Positions 36,076-43,736 of a stretch of DNA of 64,000 nucleotides are shown one piece after another. The notes under the pieces were generated by a model that saw only the letters and a list, made by a program, of their open reading frames with translations, was not told the origin of the DNA and made no database searches. Origin of the DNA: an uncultured Alphaproteobacteria bacterium (GTDB lineage Bacteria; Pseudomonadota; Alphaproteobacteria; Rs-D84). Location: the NCBI GenBank assembly GCA_944393245.1, contig CALXZM010000002.1:1-64000 (forward strand), written 5' to 3'. The number at the start of each line of letters is the position of its first letter. The stretch's first letter is position 1. Both the position numbers and the translations under genes were made by a program.

Positions 36076-37870
36076 ATCCAACCAATTTTTGCCAAATTGT
36101 CTTTTTCTTTGCTGGGCCCTTCTTGCGCCGACGACGTGGTGCCGTCATTGTTGTTTTTTTCGCGTCAACATGTTGGGCGTTTTTCTTTTTCGCATCTGTT
36201 GATGGGGCATAAGCATTCAGCAAATCTTCTGTTTTATTTTGTTCGGGGGCGACACGTTGGATTGAATACTGATCAATATTCATCAAACTGTCGTCACCAA
36301 CAATTACAATTTCCGTATCAAATTCACTTTCCATTGCGGCCAATTCCGCACGTTTATGATTTAACAGGTATATTGCCACATCGGTCGGAACGGTCATAAT
36401 GATTTTCTGTGCACTTTTCGCCAATAATTTTTCCTGTAAATGACGGAACAAAATTATCGCAGCCGTTTGAATTGATGGAACCACCCCTGCCCCCATACAG
36501 TGCGGACACTGAACATATGATGATTCCATAAAACTGCTGCGCAGACGTTGGCGGGACAGCATCAATACCCCAAAATTATTGATTTTGGCAACCTGGGTCC
36601 GTGCACGGTCACGTTTCATAACTTCGCGCATTTTGGATTCCAGTTTGCGATTGTTCTTTTCTTCTTCCATATCAATAAAGTCAATCGCGATTATCCCAGC
36701 CAAATCACGCAGACGTAATTGTAACGCGATTTCTTCGGCGGCCTCTAAATTAGTATTTAATGCCGTTTGTTCAATATCTTTTTCCTTTATCGCGCGTGAC
36801 GAATTAACGTCAATTGTAACCATCGCTTCGGTTTGATTGATAACCAACGAACCACCAGACGGCAATTGAACATATGGGCCATGCATACCCTCTAGCTGTT
36901 TTTCAACGCCGGCCTTGACCATTAATGGAACAGCGGCATCACGGTATTGAACCAATTGCTTGCGCGGGACACGGCCATACATTTGCTGAAAATACTGCTT
37001 TGCGGCATCGTATGCCTCTTCGCCTTGGATAATCAGAACGTCATCCTTGTCCGACAGAAAATCACGCACAACGCGGCGTAACAGTGAATCTTCGGTATGA
37101 ATCGTTACCGGCGCAATTGATTCCAATGTGGTTTTGCGAATTTCATTCCATAAATTCACCAGATAATCGTAATCTTTTGCAATATCAACCGCGTTTGCCC
37201 CCATGGCCGCCGTACGTAAAACAACGGTCATGCCCTTGGGAATTTTTAATTCATGCAATATTTCACGCAGACGCGCACGTTCGGCCTTGTCAGAAATCTT
37301 TTTTGAAATACCATAACTGTTACGTTTGCGCGAATTCGGCATCAATACCGCAAAACGCCCCGCCAACGACAAATACGTCGTCATTGACGCACCCTTTTGG
37401 CCACGTTCTTCTTTGACGCCCTGAATTAACAGAATTTGTTTCGGTTTTATAACGTCCTGAATTTTAAATTCGTGCGAACGTTTAATCAGTTCTTTATTAT
37501 CCTCGCCCGCGCTGTGATCGTCATATTCGGCGACTTCGTCCGTTTCATCATCAGGATCGTCATCATCATCAACGATATTGGCATGCGCCAATTCCAACAG
37601 TTTCTTTTTCTGTTCCGGTGTTACCTGGTAATAATCTGGATGAATTTCCGAAAACGGTAAAAAACCATTCTTGCCCGACCCATAATCAACAAACGCCGCC
37701 TGCAAGGAAGGTTCGACGCGAATAACCTTGGCCAGATAAATGTTGCCCTTTATCTGGGGTTTTGTGGTTGTTTCAACGTCAAAATCAGAAACACGGTTTG
37801 TGGCAGAATCCACCACCACCACACGTGTTTCTTCTGGGTGGACCGCGTCCACATAAATCTTCTTTGACAT
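36074..37870 (-). CDS. rne: Ribonuclease E/G
   Basis: RNase E/G cleaves single-stranded AU-rich RNA and matures rRNA. The 598-residue protein has the S1 domain (about 35-175) split by an acidic insert (DDDDDPDDETDE) typical of alphaproteobacteria. Next come the DNase I-like catalytic domain with TIDVNSSRA and AIDFIDME, carrying the metal-binding aspartates, and the zinc link CPHCMGAG. A basic tail (RRRRKKGPAKKK) replaces the long scaffold of E. coli RNase E, so it lies between the RNase E and G types in size. It is monocistronic. Confidence 0.92.
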   Translation of the reverse strand: MSKKIYVDAVHPEETRVVVVDSATNRVSDFDVETTTKPQIKGNIYLAKVIRVEPSLQAAFVDYGSGKNGFLPFSEIHPDYYQVTPEQKKKLLELAHANIVDDDDDPDDETDEVAEYDDHSAGEDNKELIKRSHEFKIQDVIKPKQILLIQGVKEERGQKGASMTTYLSLAGRFAVLMPNSRKRNSYGISKKISDKAERARLREILHELKIPKGMTVVLRTAAMGANAVDIAKDYDYLVNLWNEIRKTTLESIAPVTIHTEDSLLRRVVRDFLSDKDDVLIIQGEEAYDAAKQYFQQMYGRVPRKQLVQYRDAAVPLMVKAGVEKQLEGMHGPYVQLPSGGSLVINQTEAMVTIDVNSSRAIKEKDIEQTALNTNLEAAEEIALQLRLRDLAGIIAIDFIDMEEEKNNRKLESKMREVMKRDRARTQVAKINNFGVLMLSRQRLRSSFMESSYVQCPHCMGAGVVPSIQTAAIILFRHLQEKLLAKSAQKIIMTVPTDVAIYLLNHKRAELAAMESEFDTEIVIVGDDSLMNIDQYSIQRVAPEQNKTEDLLNAYAPSTDAKKKNAQHVDAKKTTMTAPRRRRKKGPAKKKTIWQKLVG

Positions 37871-38075
37871 TTGGTAATCCTTTTATGTTATATGCGTATG
37901 CAATGGCAATAACCCGTCCCCGTGGGGCGCCCACGCCCATGCCAAGAGAGTGCGCCACGATAATAATCAGCGCGTATCGAATTAAAAACAGCAGTGATAA
38001 TACAAACACTTACATAAACCCCATTTCATACGTTGACATTCAGCATAGCATACCGTGCCCACGCAAGCAAGGCAT

Positions 38076-39098
38076 TTATTTTTTTCTGTGTTTTGTATTT
38101 TTTACAGTGTGGGGAATGTGCGGAATTTTTTCTTTTGCTTCGGCCAACCAACGCTTCATTCGTGTGCGTAACCAATTTTCGTATATAAAAAACAATCCGC
38201 CAACCCCAATTAACGGCAAAACATAGTATATTATTCTGTATGCCAATAATGCACCGAAAATGTCGGCCTTGTCCACGCCGTCCGGTAACGCCAATAAAAA
38301 GATACTTTCAAATACCCCAATGCCGCCAGGGACCTGGCTGAATACGCCAGTGGCCTGGGCAATTACAAACAGACCGATATACGTTCCAAACGGTATGTGC
38401 ACAAATGGCAACAGACAAAAATACAAAACCAGTCCAGCCAAAATGCTGTCCATTGCACCCAAAACCATTTGATAAAACGCTGTTTTTGTTGTTGGAATAT
38501 TAAACTTTATTTTCCCAATTTTTATACTTTTTTTACTAAAAAATATTGTTGTGGCAAAATAAGCCAAAACCGTCGCCATGCATATTATAAACAGCGTATT
38601 TATCCCAACACTGGCACCAACAGACTGTTCCAAAATACGTGACGGAACCAACATATATCCAATAATTACAATCAGCGAACAACCCATGAAAAATGTCAGC
38701 CCTGAAAAAGTTATCATTTTCACAATGTCGCCACCATTAATTCGCCACCTGGTGTACAATCTGTACCGTATGGCACCACCACTGACAACCGCATTTCCAG
38801 CATTATTACTGATTGCAAATCCCAACATCCCGGCCAACATCCATTTCCACCATGAAACGCGCGCACCGATATATCGCAATGCCAAATAGTCGTACAATGA
38901 CAAACAAATATACCCCGCCAGGCACGCAATGCATGCCGCCAATAAATTTACAAATGGAATATTTACCAACGCATGAAAAATATCAGATAAACTGTATTCA
39001 CGTAATTGCCACCACAACATAAACGCGGCCAATATAAAGAAAAAAATGCCCGAATAACTAACTAACTTTTTTAACAGGCGTTTTGCCTTGGCTGACAT
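38076..39098 (-). CDS. UPF0104/MprF-flippase-like membrane protein
   Basis: The 340-residue protein has about eight membrane helices and the pattern of the lysylphosphatidylglycerol synthase transmembrane family: NNAGNAVVSGGAIRYRLY, then QVPGGIGVFESIFL. These proteins resemble the flippase half of MprF; no aminoacyl-transferase domain is present here. Start at 39098, with AAAGGAA upstream. Possible roles are lipid flipping or resistance to cationic peptides, both inferred. Confidence 0.8.
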   Translation of the reverse strand: MSAKAKRLLKKLVSYSGIFFFILAAFMLWWQLREYSLSDIFHALVNIPFVNLLAACIACLAGYICLSLYDYLALRYIGARVSWWKWMLAGMLGFAISNNAGNAVVSGGAIRYRLYTRWRINGGDIVKMITFSGLTFFMGCSLIVIIGYMLVPSRILEQSVGASVGINTLFIICMATVLAYFATTIFFSKKSIKIGKIKFNIPTTKTAFYQMVLGAMDSILAGLVLYFCLLPFVHIPFGTYIGLFVIAQATGVFSQVPGGIGVFESIFLLALPDGVDKADIFGALLAYRIIYYVLPLIGVGGLFFIYENWLRTRMKRWLAEAKEKIPHIPHTVKNTKHRKK

Positions 39099-39222
39099 AA
39101 AAATTCCTTTGATGTTGCACAGCATACAAGCATATGAATTAAAAATCAAATATAAAAAAATTGCAATTGCACATCATTGTTATATAGTGATAGTCCAAAT
39201 TACAAAATAAAAAGGATTTATT

Positions 39223-39939
39223 ATGATGCGGCCATCAATGCGCAAAAATGACCAAATTCGACCTGTATCCATGGAAACAGGCGTAAACAAATGGGCCGAA
39301 GGTTCATGTTTAATAAAAATCGGCGGGACCCAGGTTTTATGTACCGCATCTGTTGAAATGAACCAACCACTGTGGAAAAGATTACAAAATAAAACTGGTG
39401 GATGGGTGACCGCAGAATATTCAATGTTGCCACGCGCAAATGGCACGCGCAAGGGGCGCGATGCTTTGATGCGCGACCATCGCAGCGCGGAAATTTCACG
39501 GCTGATTGGCCGGGCACTGCGCAGTGTTGTTGATATGGAAAAACTGGGGCGCCACACAATAACAATTGACTGTGACGTAATTCAGGCCGATGGCGGAACA
39601 CGATGCGCATCAATTACGGGCGGATATGTGGCGTTGGTGTTGGCCGTACGCAAATTAATTGATATGGGACGCATACACGACAACCCTGTACAGGATTATG
39701 TTGCCGCAATTTCAGCAGGACTGTGGAATGGTGAATTGATATTAGATTTGGATTATGACGAAGACTGCATGGCTGAAATAGATTCAAATTTTGTTGTATC
39801 TGGTAATGGCAATTTCATAGAAATTCAGGCCACAGGTGAACAACATCCATTTAATCGCGACCAAATTTTAAACCTGATGGATATGGCATCGGCTGGATGC
39901 CAAAAACTGATAGAATTGCAAAAACGGGTACTGGAATAG
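39223..39939 (+). CDS. rph: Ribonuclease PH
   Basis: RNase PH trims the 3' ends of tRNA precursors with phosphate as the attacking group. The 238-residue protein has the family motifs KIGGTQVLCTASVE, GWVTAEYSMLPRA near residue 60, RDHRSAEISRLIGRALR, TITIDCDVIQADGGTR and the DYDED-like acidic patch. Two adjacent ATG codons follow the AAAAGG site; either may be used. The tRNA-His and tRNA-Ala genes lie downstream on the other strand. Confidence 0.95.
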   Translation: MMRPSMRKNDQIRPVSMETGVNKWAEGSCLIKIGGTQVLCTASVEMNQPLWKRLQNKTGGWVTAEYSMLPRANGTRKGRDALMRDHRSAEISRLIGRALRSVVDMEKLGRHTITIDCDVIQADGGTRCASITGGYVALVLAVRKLIDMGRIHDNPVQDYVAAISAGLWNGELILDLDYDEDCMAEIDSNFVVSGNGNFIEIQATGEQHPFNRDQILNLMDMASAGCQKLIELQKRVLE

Positions 39940-39950
39940 TTACTGGTTAC

Positions 39951-40036
39951 CCGCGGTTCGAACCCGGACCCGTCCAGAGTTATTAAAACACCCGCTAAAC
40001 GCGGGTATTTTAATAACTGGGGCGGATGACCGGATT
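39951..40036. repeat. 86-base repeat, copy A (tRNA-His 3' end plus hairpin)
   Basis: This copy differs from 40307-40392 at one position. It contains an 18-base-pair hairpin (39978-40018) followed by the last bases of tRNA-His (TGGGGCGGATGACCGGATT) without the rest of the tRNA. Confidence 0.9.
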
Positions 40037-40039
40037 ACT

Positions 40040-40306
40040 TCGTCACCTTGCAAAATTTGCTGGCGCAAACCGGCGCACTTCCGTTCGCCTTTTTGCGGCG
40101 GTTCGAACGGCTTTTTCGCCGGTTCTTATCCGCATCCTTGCACAGAAATAAAAAACGCCCGTTGGGCGTTTTTTATTTCTGGGGCGGATGACCGGTCACC
40201 TGCGTTGGGCAATAATTTGCCCAACTTCGTATTGTTCGCGACTACGCGCTCACCACTCGTTATAACTCGCCTGCACTTACGTTTGGCTCGTTTACTCGTA
40301 TGCGAA
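40040..40306. other. Gene-free spacer with hairpins
   Basis: No gene is seen. A 15-base-pair hairpin (AAATAAAAAACGCCC-GTT and complement, 40146-40178) is followed at 40179-40195 by a third copy of the tRNA-His end CTGGGGCGGATGACCGG. Smaller GGTTCGAAC-containing stems lie around 40097-40122. Confidence 0.6.
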
Positions 40307-40392
40307 CCGCGGTTCGAACCCGGACCCGTCCAGAGTTATTAAAATACCCGCTAAACGCGGGTATTTTAATAACTGGGGCGGATGACCGGATT
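40307..40392. repeat. 86-base repeat, copy B (overlaps tRNA-His)
   Basis: The right part is the genuine 3' end of tRNA-His. The hairpin at 40334-40374 directly follows the tRNA on the minus strand and is probably its terminator or processing signal. Confidence 0.9.
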
Positions 40393-40451
40393 CGAACCGG
40401 CGACATTTGGTACCACAAACCAACGCTCTAACCAGCTGAGCTACATCCGCC
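40374..40451 (-). tRNA. tRNA-His (anticodon GTG)
   Basis: Acceptor GCGGATG pairs with CATCCGC, the anticodon loop is TTGTGGT on a TTGGT/ACCAA stem, and the T arm is GCCGG-TTCGAAT-CCGGT. A G at position -1 opposite C73, the histidine identity pair, and CCA are both encoded. Confidence 0.95.
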
Positions 40452-40465
40452 ATACTTAATCTTTC

Positions 40466-40541
40466 TGGTGGAGCTGATCGGACTCGAACCGACGACCCCT
40501 TGCATGCCATGCAAGTGCTCTACCAACTGAGCTACAACCCC
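40466..40541 (-). tRNA. tRNA-Ala (anticodon GGC)
   Basis: Acceptor GGGGTTG pairs with CAGCTCC, including the G3:U70 alanine identity pair. The anticodon stem CTTGC/GCAAG carries GGC in the loop ATGGCAT. CCA is encoded. It lies 14 bases upstream of tRNA-His, so the two are cotranscribed. Confidence 0.95.
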
Positions 40542-40622
40542 ATGTATTGCGATATTCTATATTTCTTCTTGCCAAAAGTCAAATCAATTTGCTAACATTT
40601 TTTACCAAGAAGGAGTTTTATT

Positions 40623-41183
40623 ATGGACTATCAATCACTGAAAGCCGAAGTTGAACAGAAAACACAACAAACACTGGACGTATTACAAAATGAATATGCC
40701 GGATTACGCACAGGACGCGCATCTGTACATTTACTGGACGGAATTCGTGTGCCGGTATATGGTTCTGATATGCCAATTAATCAGGTCGCAACCATTGCAA
40801 CCCCAGATACACAAACACTGTCTGTGACTGTGTGGGATATAAATAATGCCGCCGCTGTGGAAAAGGCTATCCGTGATTCAGGATTGGGGTTAAATCCAAT
40901 GACTGCCGGTGGGGTTATTCGTTTGAATATGCCGCCACTGACCGAAGAACGCAGAAAAGAATTAACCAAGGTCGCCGGTAAATACGCAGAAGAAGCAAAG
41001 ATTTCTATGCGTAATATTCGTCAGGACGCAATGGGAAAAATCAAGCGCGCCGTCACGGACAAAGAAATTTCCGAAGACGACCAACGTAAATTCGAAGATG
41101 ATTTACAAAAAGTATTTGATAAACGCGCCGACCAGGTCGATGAAATGGCAAAACAAAAAGAAGCTGATATCATGGCAGTATAA
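40623..41183 (+). CDS. frr: Ribosome recycling factor
   Basis: RRF splits post-termination ribosomes together with EF-G. The 186-residue protein has the full family pattern: LRTGRASVHLLDGIRV (about 29-44), the PxTxxxRxxL-like PPLTEERRKEL (about 108-118) and a C-terminal long helix. AAGGAG precedes the ATG. It heads the frr-uppS-cdsA-rseP-bamA cluster; pyrH and tsf, often upstream, are absent here. Confidence 0.97.
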   Translation: MDYQSLKAEVEQKTQQTLDVLQNEYAGLRTGRASVHLLDGIRVPVYGSDMPINQVATIATPDTQTLSVTVWDINNAAAVEKAIRDSGLGLNPMTAGGVIRLNMPPLTEERRKELTKVAGKYAEEAKISMRNIRQDAMGKIKRAVTDKEISEDDQRKFEDDLQKVFDKRADQVDEMAKQKEADIMAV

Positions 41184-41229
41184 AATATAAATTTATACAA
41201 CCAATCAACATTTAAAATCGGAATAAAAT

Positions 41230-41991
41230 ATGTTTAAATTATTCAAAAAAAATAAAGCCAATCAACCTGTCGTTACACCAAAAGTACCAAAGCATATCGC
41301 ATTCATTTGCGACGGAAATCGTCGTTGGGCCGAAGCACGTGGCCTGCCCCCGTTGGCAGGACACCAGGCCGGTATAACAAATTTTGAAAACTTGGTTGAT
41401 TGGTTCATATCACACGGCGTAACAACAATTACTTTCTTTCTGTTTTCCACAGAAAACTGGAACCGTTCCGATGAAGAGGTTAATTTCCTGATGAATCTGT
41501 TCTATACGGAACTGGATAAAAATATGAAGCATGCGTTGGAAAAAAATCTGCGCTATCGCGTGATTGGTTCACGTGACCGATTGCCCGCAAAGTTAGCAAA
41601 AAAGTGCGACGAATTGGAACGCGCATCTGCCGAAGGAACCGCCGGCACCGTGGTGTTTGCGTTAAATTATGGCGGCCAGGATGAAATTGTCGCAGCGGTA
41701 AACGATGCAATCGCAGCCGGCGAACCCGTTACAAAGGAAACTTTTGAAACATTCATGGATACTGGCGAATTGTTGCCAATTGATTTGATGGTACGCACCA
41801 GTAACGAATACAGAATTTCTAATTTCCTGTTATGGAAACTGGCGTATGCCGAATTATTATTCGTGCCGGAACATTGGCCTGATTTAGTGCGCAGTGAAAA
41901 ATTGTGGCAATATACATTGGACGAATATGCAAAAAGAAATCGGCGGTTCGGTGGTGGAAAGAAAGCAAACTATTCCGGTCGCAAAAAATAA
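41230..41991 (+). CDS. uppS: Undecaprenyl diphosphate synthase
   Basis: UppS builds the C55 lipid carrier for peptidoglycan and surface glycans by adding isopentenyl units in cis. The 253-residue protein shows the catalytic CDGNRRWAEARGLP (about 27-40), FSTENWNRS, FALNYGGQDEI and the diphosphate-binding VRTSNEYRISNFLLW. It is in the conserved position between frr and cdsA. The basic C-terminus (KKANYSGRKK) is usual. Confidence 0.96.
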   Translation: MFKLFKKNKANQPVVTPKVPKHIAFICDGNRRWAEARGLPPLAGHQAGITNFENLVDWFISHGVTTITFFLFSTENWNRSDEEVNFLMNLFYTELDKNMKHALEKNLRYRVIGSRDRLPAKLAKKCDELERASAEGTAGTVVFALNYGGQDEIVAAVNDAIAAGEPVTKETFETFMDTGELLPIDLMVRTSNEYRISNFLLWKLAYAELLFVPEHWPDLVRSEKLWQYTLDEYAKRNRRFGGGKKANYSGRKK

Positions 41992-42003
41992 GGGGTTAAG
42001 TAA

Positions 42004-42648
42004 ATGTCAAATACTGCAAAGCGTATCATTGTCGGCGCAATTATGGCATTAATCGTTGCATTTGCTGCAATCGGTGAATATTTTGGTATCCCAGCGGTCA
42101 GATATTTAAGTATCGTGGTCGTGATTGGAATGATTGCCGAAATGATTATCTGTGTTGTGCGCACACCACATGATGTACTGAAAAAGAACTGGATTTCATT
42201 CGGGGCATTTTTGTTGTGGCTGTGTGTAATGTTGGCCGCCGCAAATTCAGTCGGTGCACGTCCATGGATTATGTTGTTATTACTGCTGATTATATGCTGT
42301 GCGGATATTGGGGCATGGTTCTTTGGGCGCATGATTGGTGGTGACAAAATGTGGGAAAGATTATCCGCCAACAAAACGTGGGCTGGACAAATTGCCGGTA
42401 TTTTATGCGGAACATTCGCGTCAATTATGTATGGTCTGTTGGGGGCTGATGTATTTATGCCACAATTAATGTGGATTGGTATCAGCATTTCCCTGTTATC
42501 ACAATATGGCGATTTAACCGCCAGTTGGATTAAACGCAAAATGGGACTGAAAGATTTCGGGCGCATATTGCCGGGGCACGGTGGACTGTTGGACAGATTT
42601 GACGGTTGGATTTATGCGCTGCCGTTGATATGGTTTGTTTTGTTATAA
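42004..42648 (+). CDS. cdsA: Phosphatidate cytidylyltransferase, short
   Basis: CdsA makes CDP-diacylglycerol from phosphatidic acid and CTP in the inner membrane. The 214-residue protein has about six helices and the C-terminal signature, from SQYGDLTASWIKRKMGLKD to HGGLLDRFDG. Typical family members have about 270 residues with eight or more helices, so the N-terminal part is reduced. It follows uppS by 12 bases. dxr, which many alphaproteobacteria carry next, is missing before rseP. Confidence 0.93.
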   Translation: MSNTAKRIIVGAIMALIVAFAAIGEYFGIPAVRYLSIVVVIGMIAEMIICVVRTPHDVLKKNWISFGAFLLWLCVMLAAANSVGARPWIMLLLLLIICCADIGAWFFGRMIGGDKMWERLSANKTWAGQIAGILCGTFASIMYGLLGADVFMPQLMWIGISISLLSQYGDLTASWIKRKMGLKDFGRILPGHGGLLDRFDGWIYALPLIWFVLL

Positions 42649-42676
42649 TTTTTGCACAGGATAAGGAAAGATTGTC

Positions 42677-43735
42677 ATGCAAATAATTTTAGCCATTGTC
42701 GCATTATTGATTGTTTTGGGCATCGTGGTTTTTATACACGAATTGGGACATTTTTTGGCCGCGCGTTGGGCGGGTGTTCGTGTCGATACTTTTTCCATTG
42801 GATTTGGTCCGGCAATAATAAAATGGCATGACAAGCATGGAACTGTGTGGAAAATTGCCTGTTTGCCACTGGGGGGATATGTTTCCATTTATGGTCAAGA
42901 AGACATGTTTGACCGTAAAAAATATGCCGAATTATCACCCGAACAGAAAAAGGGACATTATCTGTCTGCACCCGCGTGGAAGCAATTTATTATTGTTGCG
43001 GCCGGGGTTACAATGAATTTTATTCTGGCATGGTTAATATATTCCGGAATATTCATGTTCCAACCCAAACAAGTACAATTACCAGTTGTTGGCCAGGTTA
43101 TCCAGGAAAGCGTTGCATTCAACGCGGGTGTAAAGCCTGGTGACATTGTCGTCAGAATTGATGATGAAAAAATTACAAACTGGGGGGAATTGGTTATTGC
43201 AAAAGAATTGGCATCTAATCGCGATGCGGACGTTTTGTTGTTGCGCGACACGGAATTGGTGCGCGTACAACTGTCCCCGGCCGAACGTTGGGGATTGATT
43301 GCAGACGGCAGTAAAACTGAACTGCGCAAAAAGGGATTTTTTGACGGTTTATATGCCGGCGCACGCGAAACGTATTATCAATCAAAAACTTTATTGGTTG
43401 TATTAAAACAGATTGTAACGGGTGAACGTTCATCAAAGCAACTGGGGTCATTTATTACCATTGCAGAAGTTTCCGGCCAGGCATTGTCAATGGGAATCGT
43501 TGCGCTGTTATCAATTATTGCGTTGCTATCGGTGAATCTTGGTGTTATAAATTTGTTGCCACTGCCCGTGTTGGATGGTGGATATTTGCTGATATTGATT
43601 ATAGAGGCAATAACCAGGCGCAAACTGGGCGGGCGCGGAATGGAAATCGCGATTTTAGTCGGTTGGTTGTTTATAATCGGGCTGTTCGCGCTGACCATGT
43701 GGAATGATTTGGCACGTGTATTTGGATTGAACTGA
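42677..43735 (+). CDS. rseP: Site-2 protease RseP
   Basis: RseP cuts membrane-embedded anti-sigma factors and leftover signal peptides. The 352-residue protein has the zinc motif HELGH in the first helix (about residues 21-25), a membrane-flanked periplasmic part with one PDZ domain (about 125-195), and the second active-site motif PLPVLDGG near 295. E. coli RseP has two PDZ domains. It ends one base before the bamA start. Confidence 0.94.
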   Translation: MQIILAIVALLIVLGIVVFIHELGHFLAARWAGVRVDTFSIGFGPAIIKWHDKHGTVWKIACLPLGGYVSIYGQEDMFDRKKYAELSPEQKKGHYLSAPAWKQFIIVAAGVTMNFILAWLIYSGIFMFQPKQVQLPVVGQVIQESVAFNAGVKPGDIVVRIDDEKITNWGELVIAKELASNRDADVLLLRDTELVRVQLSPAERWGLIADGSKTELRKKGFFDGLYAGARETYYQSKTLLVVLKQIVTGERSSKQLGSFITIAEVSGQALSMGIVALLSIIALLSVNLGVINLLPLPVLDGGYLLILIIEAITRRKLGGRGMEIAILVGWLFIIGLFALTMWNDLARVFGLN

Positions 43736-43736
43736 T

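Noticed and set aside
37871-38075. Possible short genes between RNase E/G and the UPF0104 gene
   Set aside because: Frames here overlap known genes or lack start signals; I see only spacer DNA.
40292-40510. Minus-strand frame of 72 codons across tRNA genes
   Set aside because: The translation (VAQLVRALVCGTKCRRFE) is the familiar artefact of reading through tRNA-Ala and tRNA-His.
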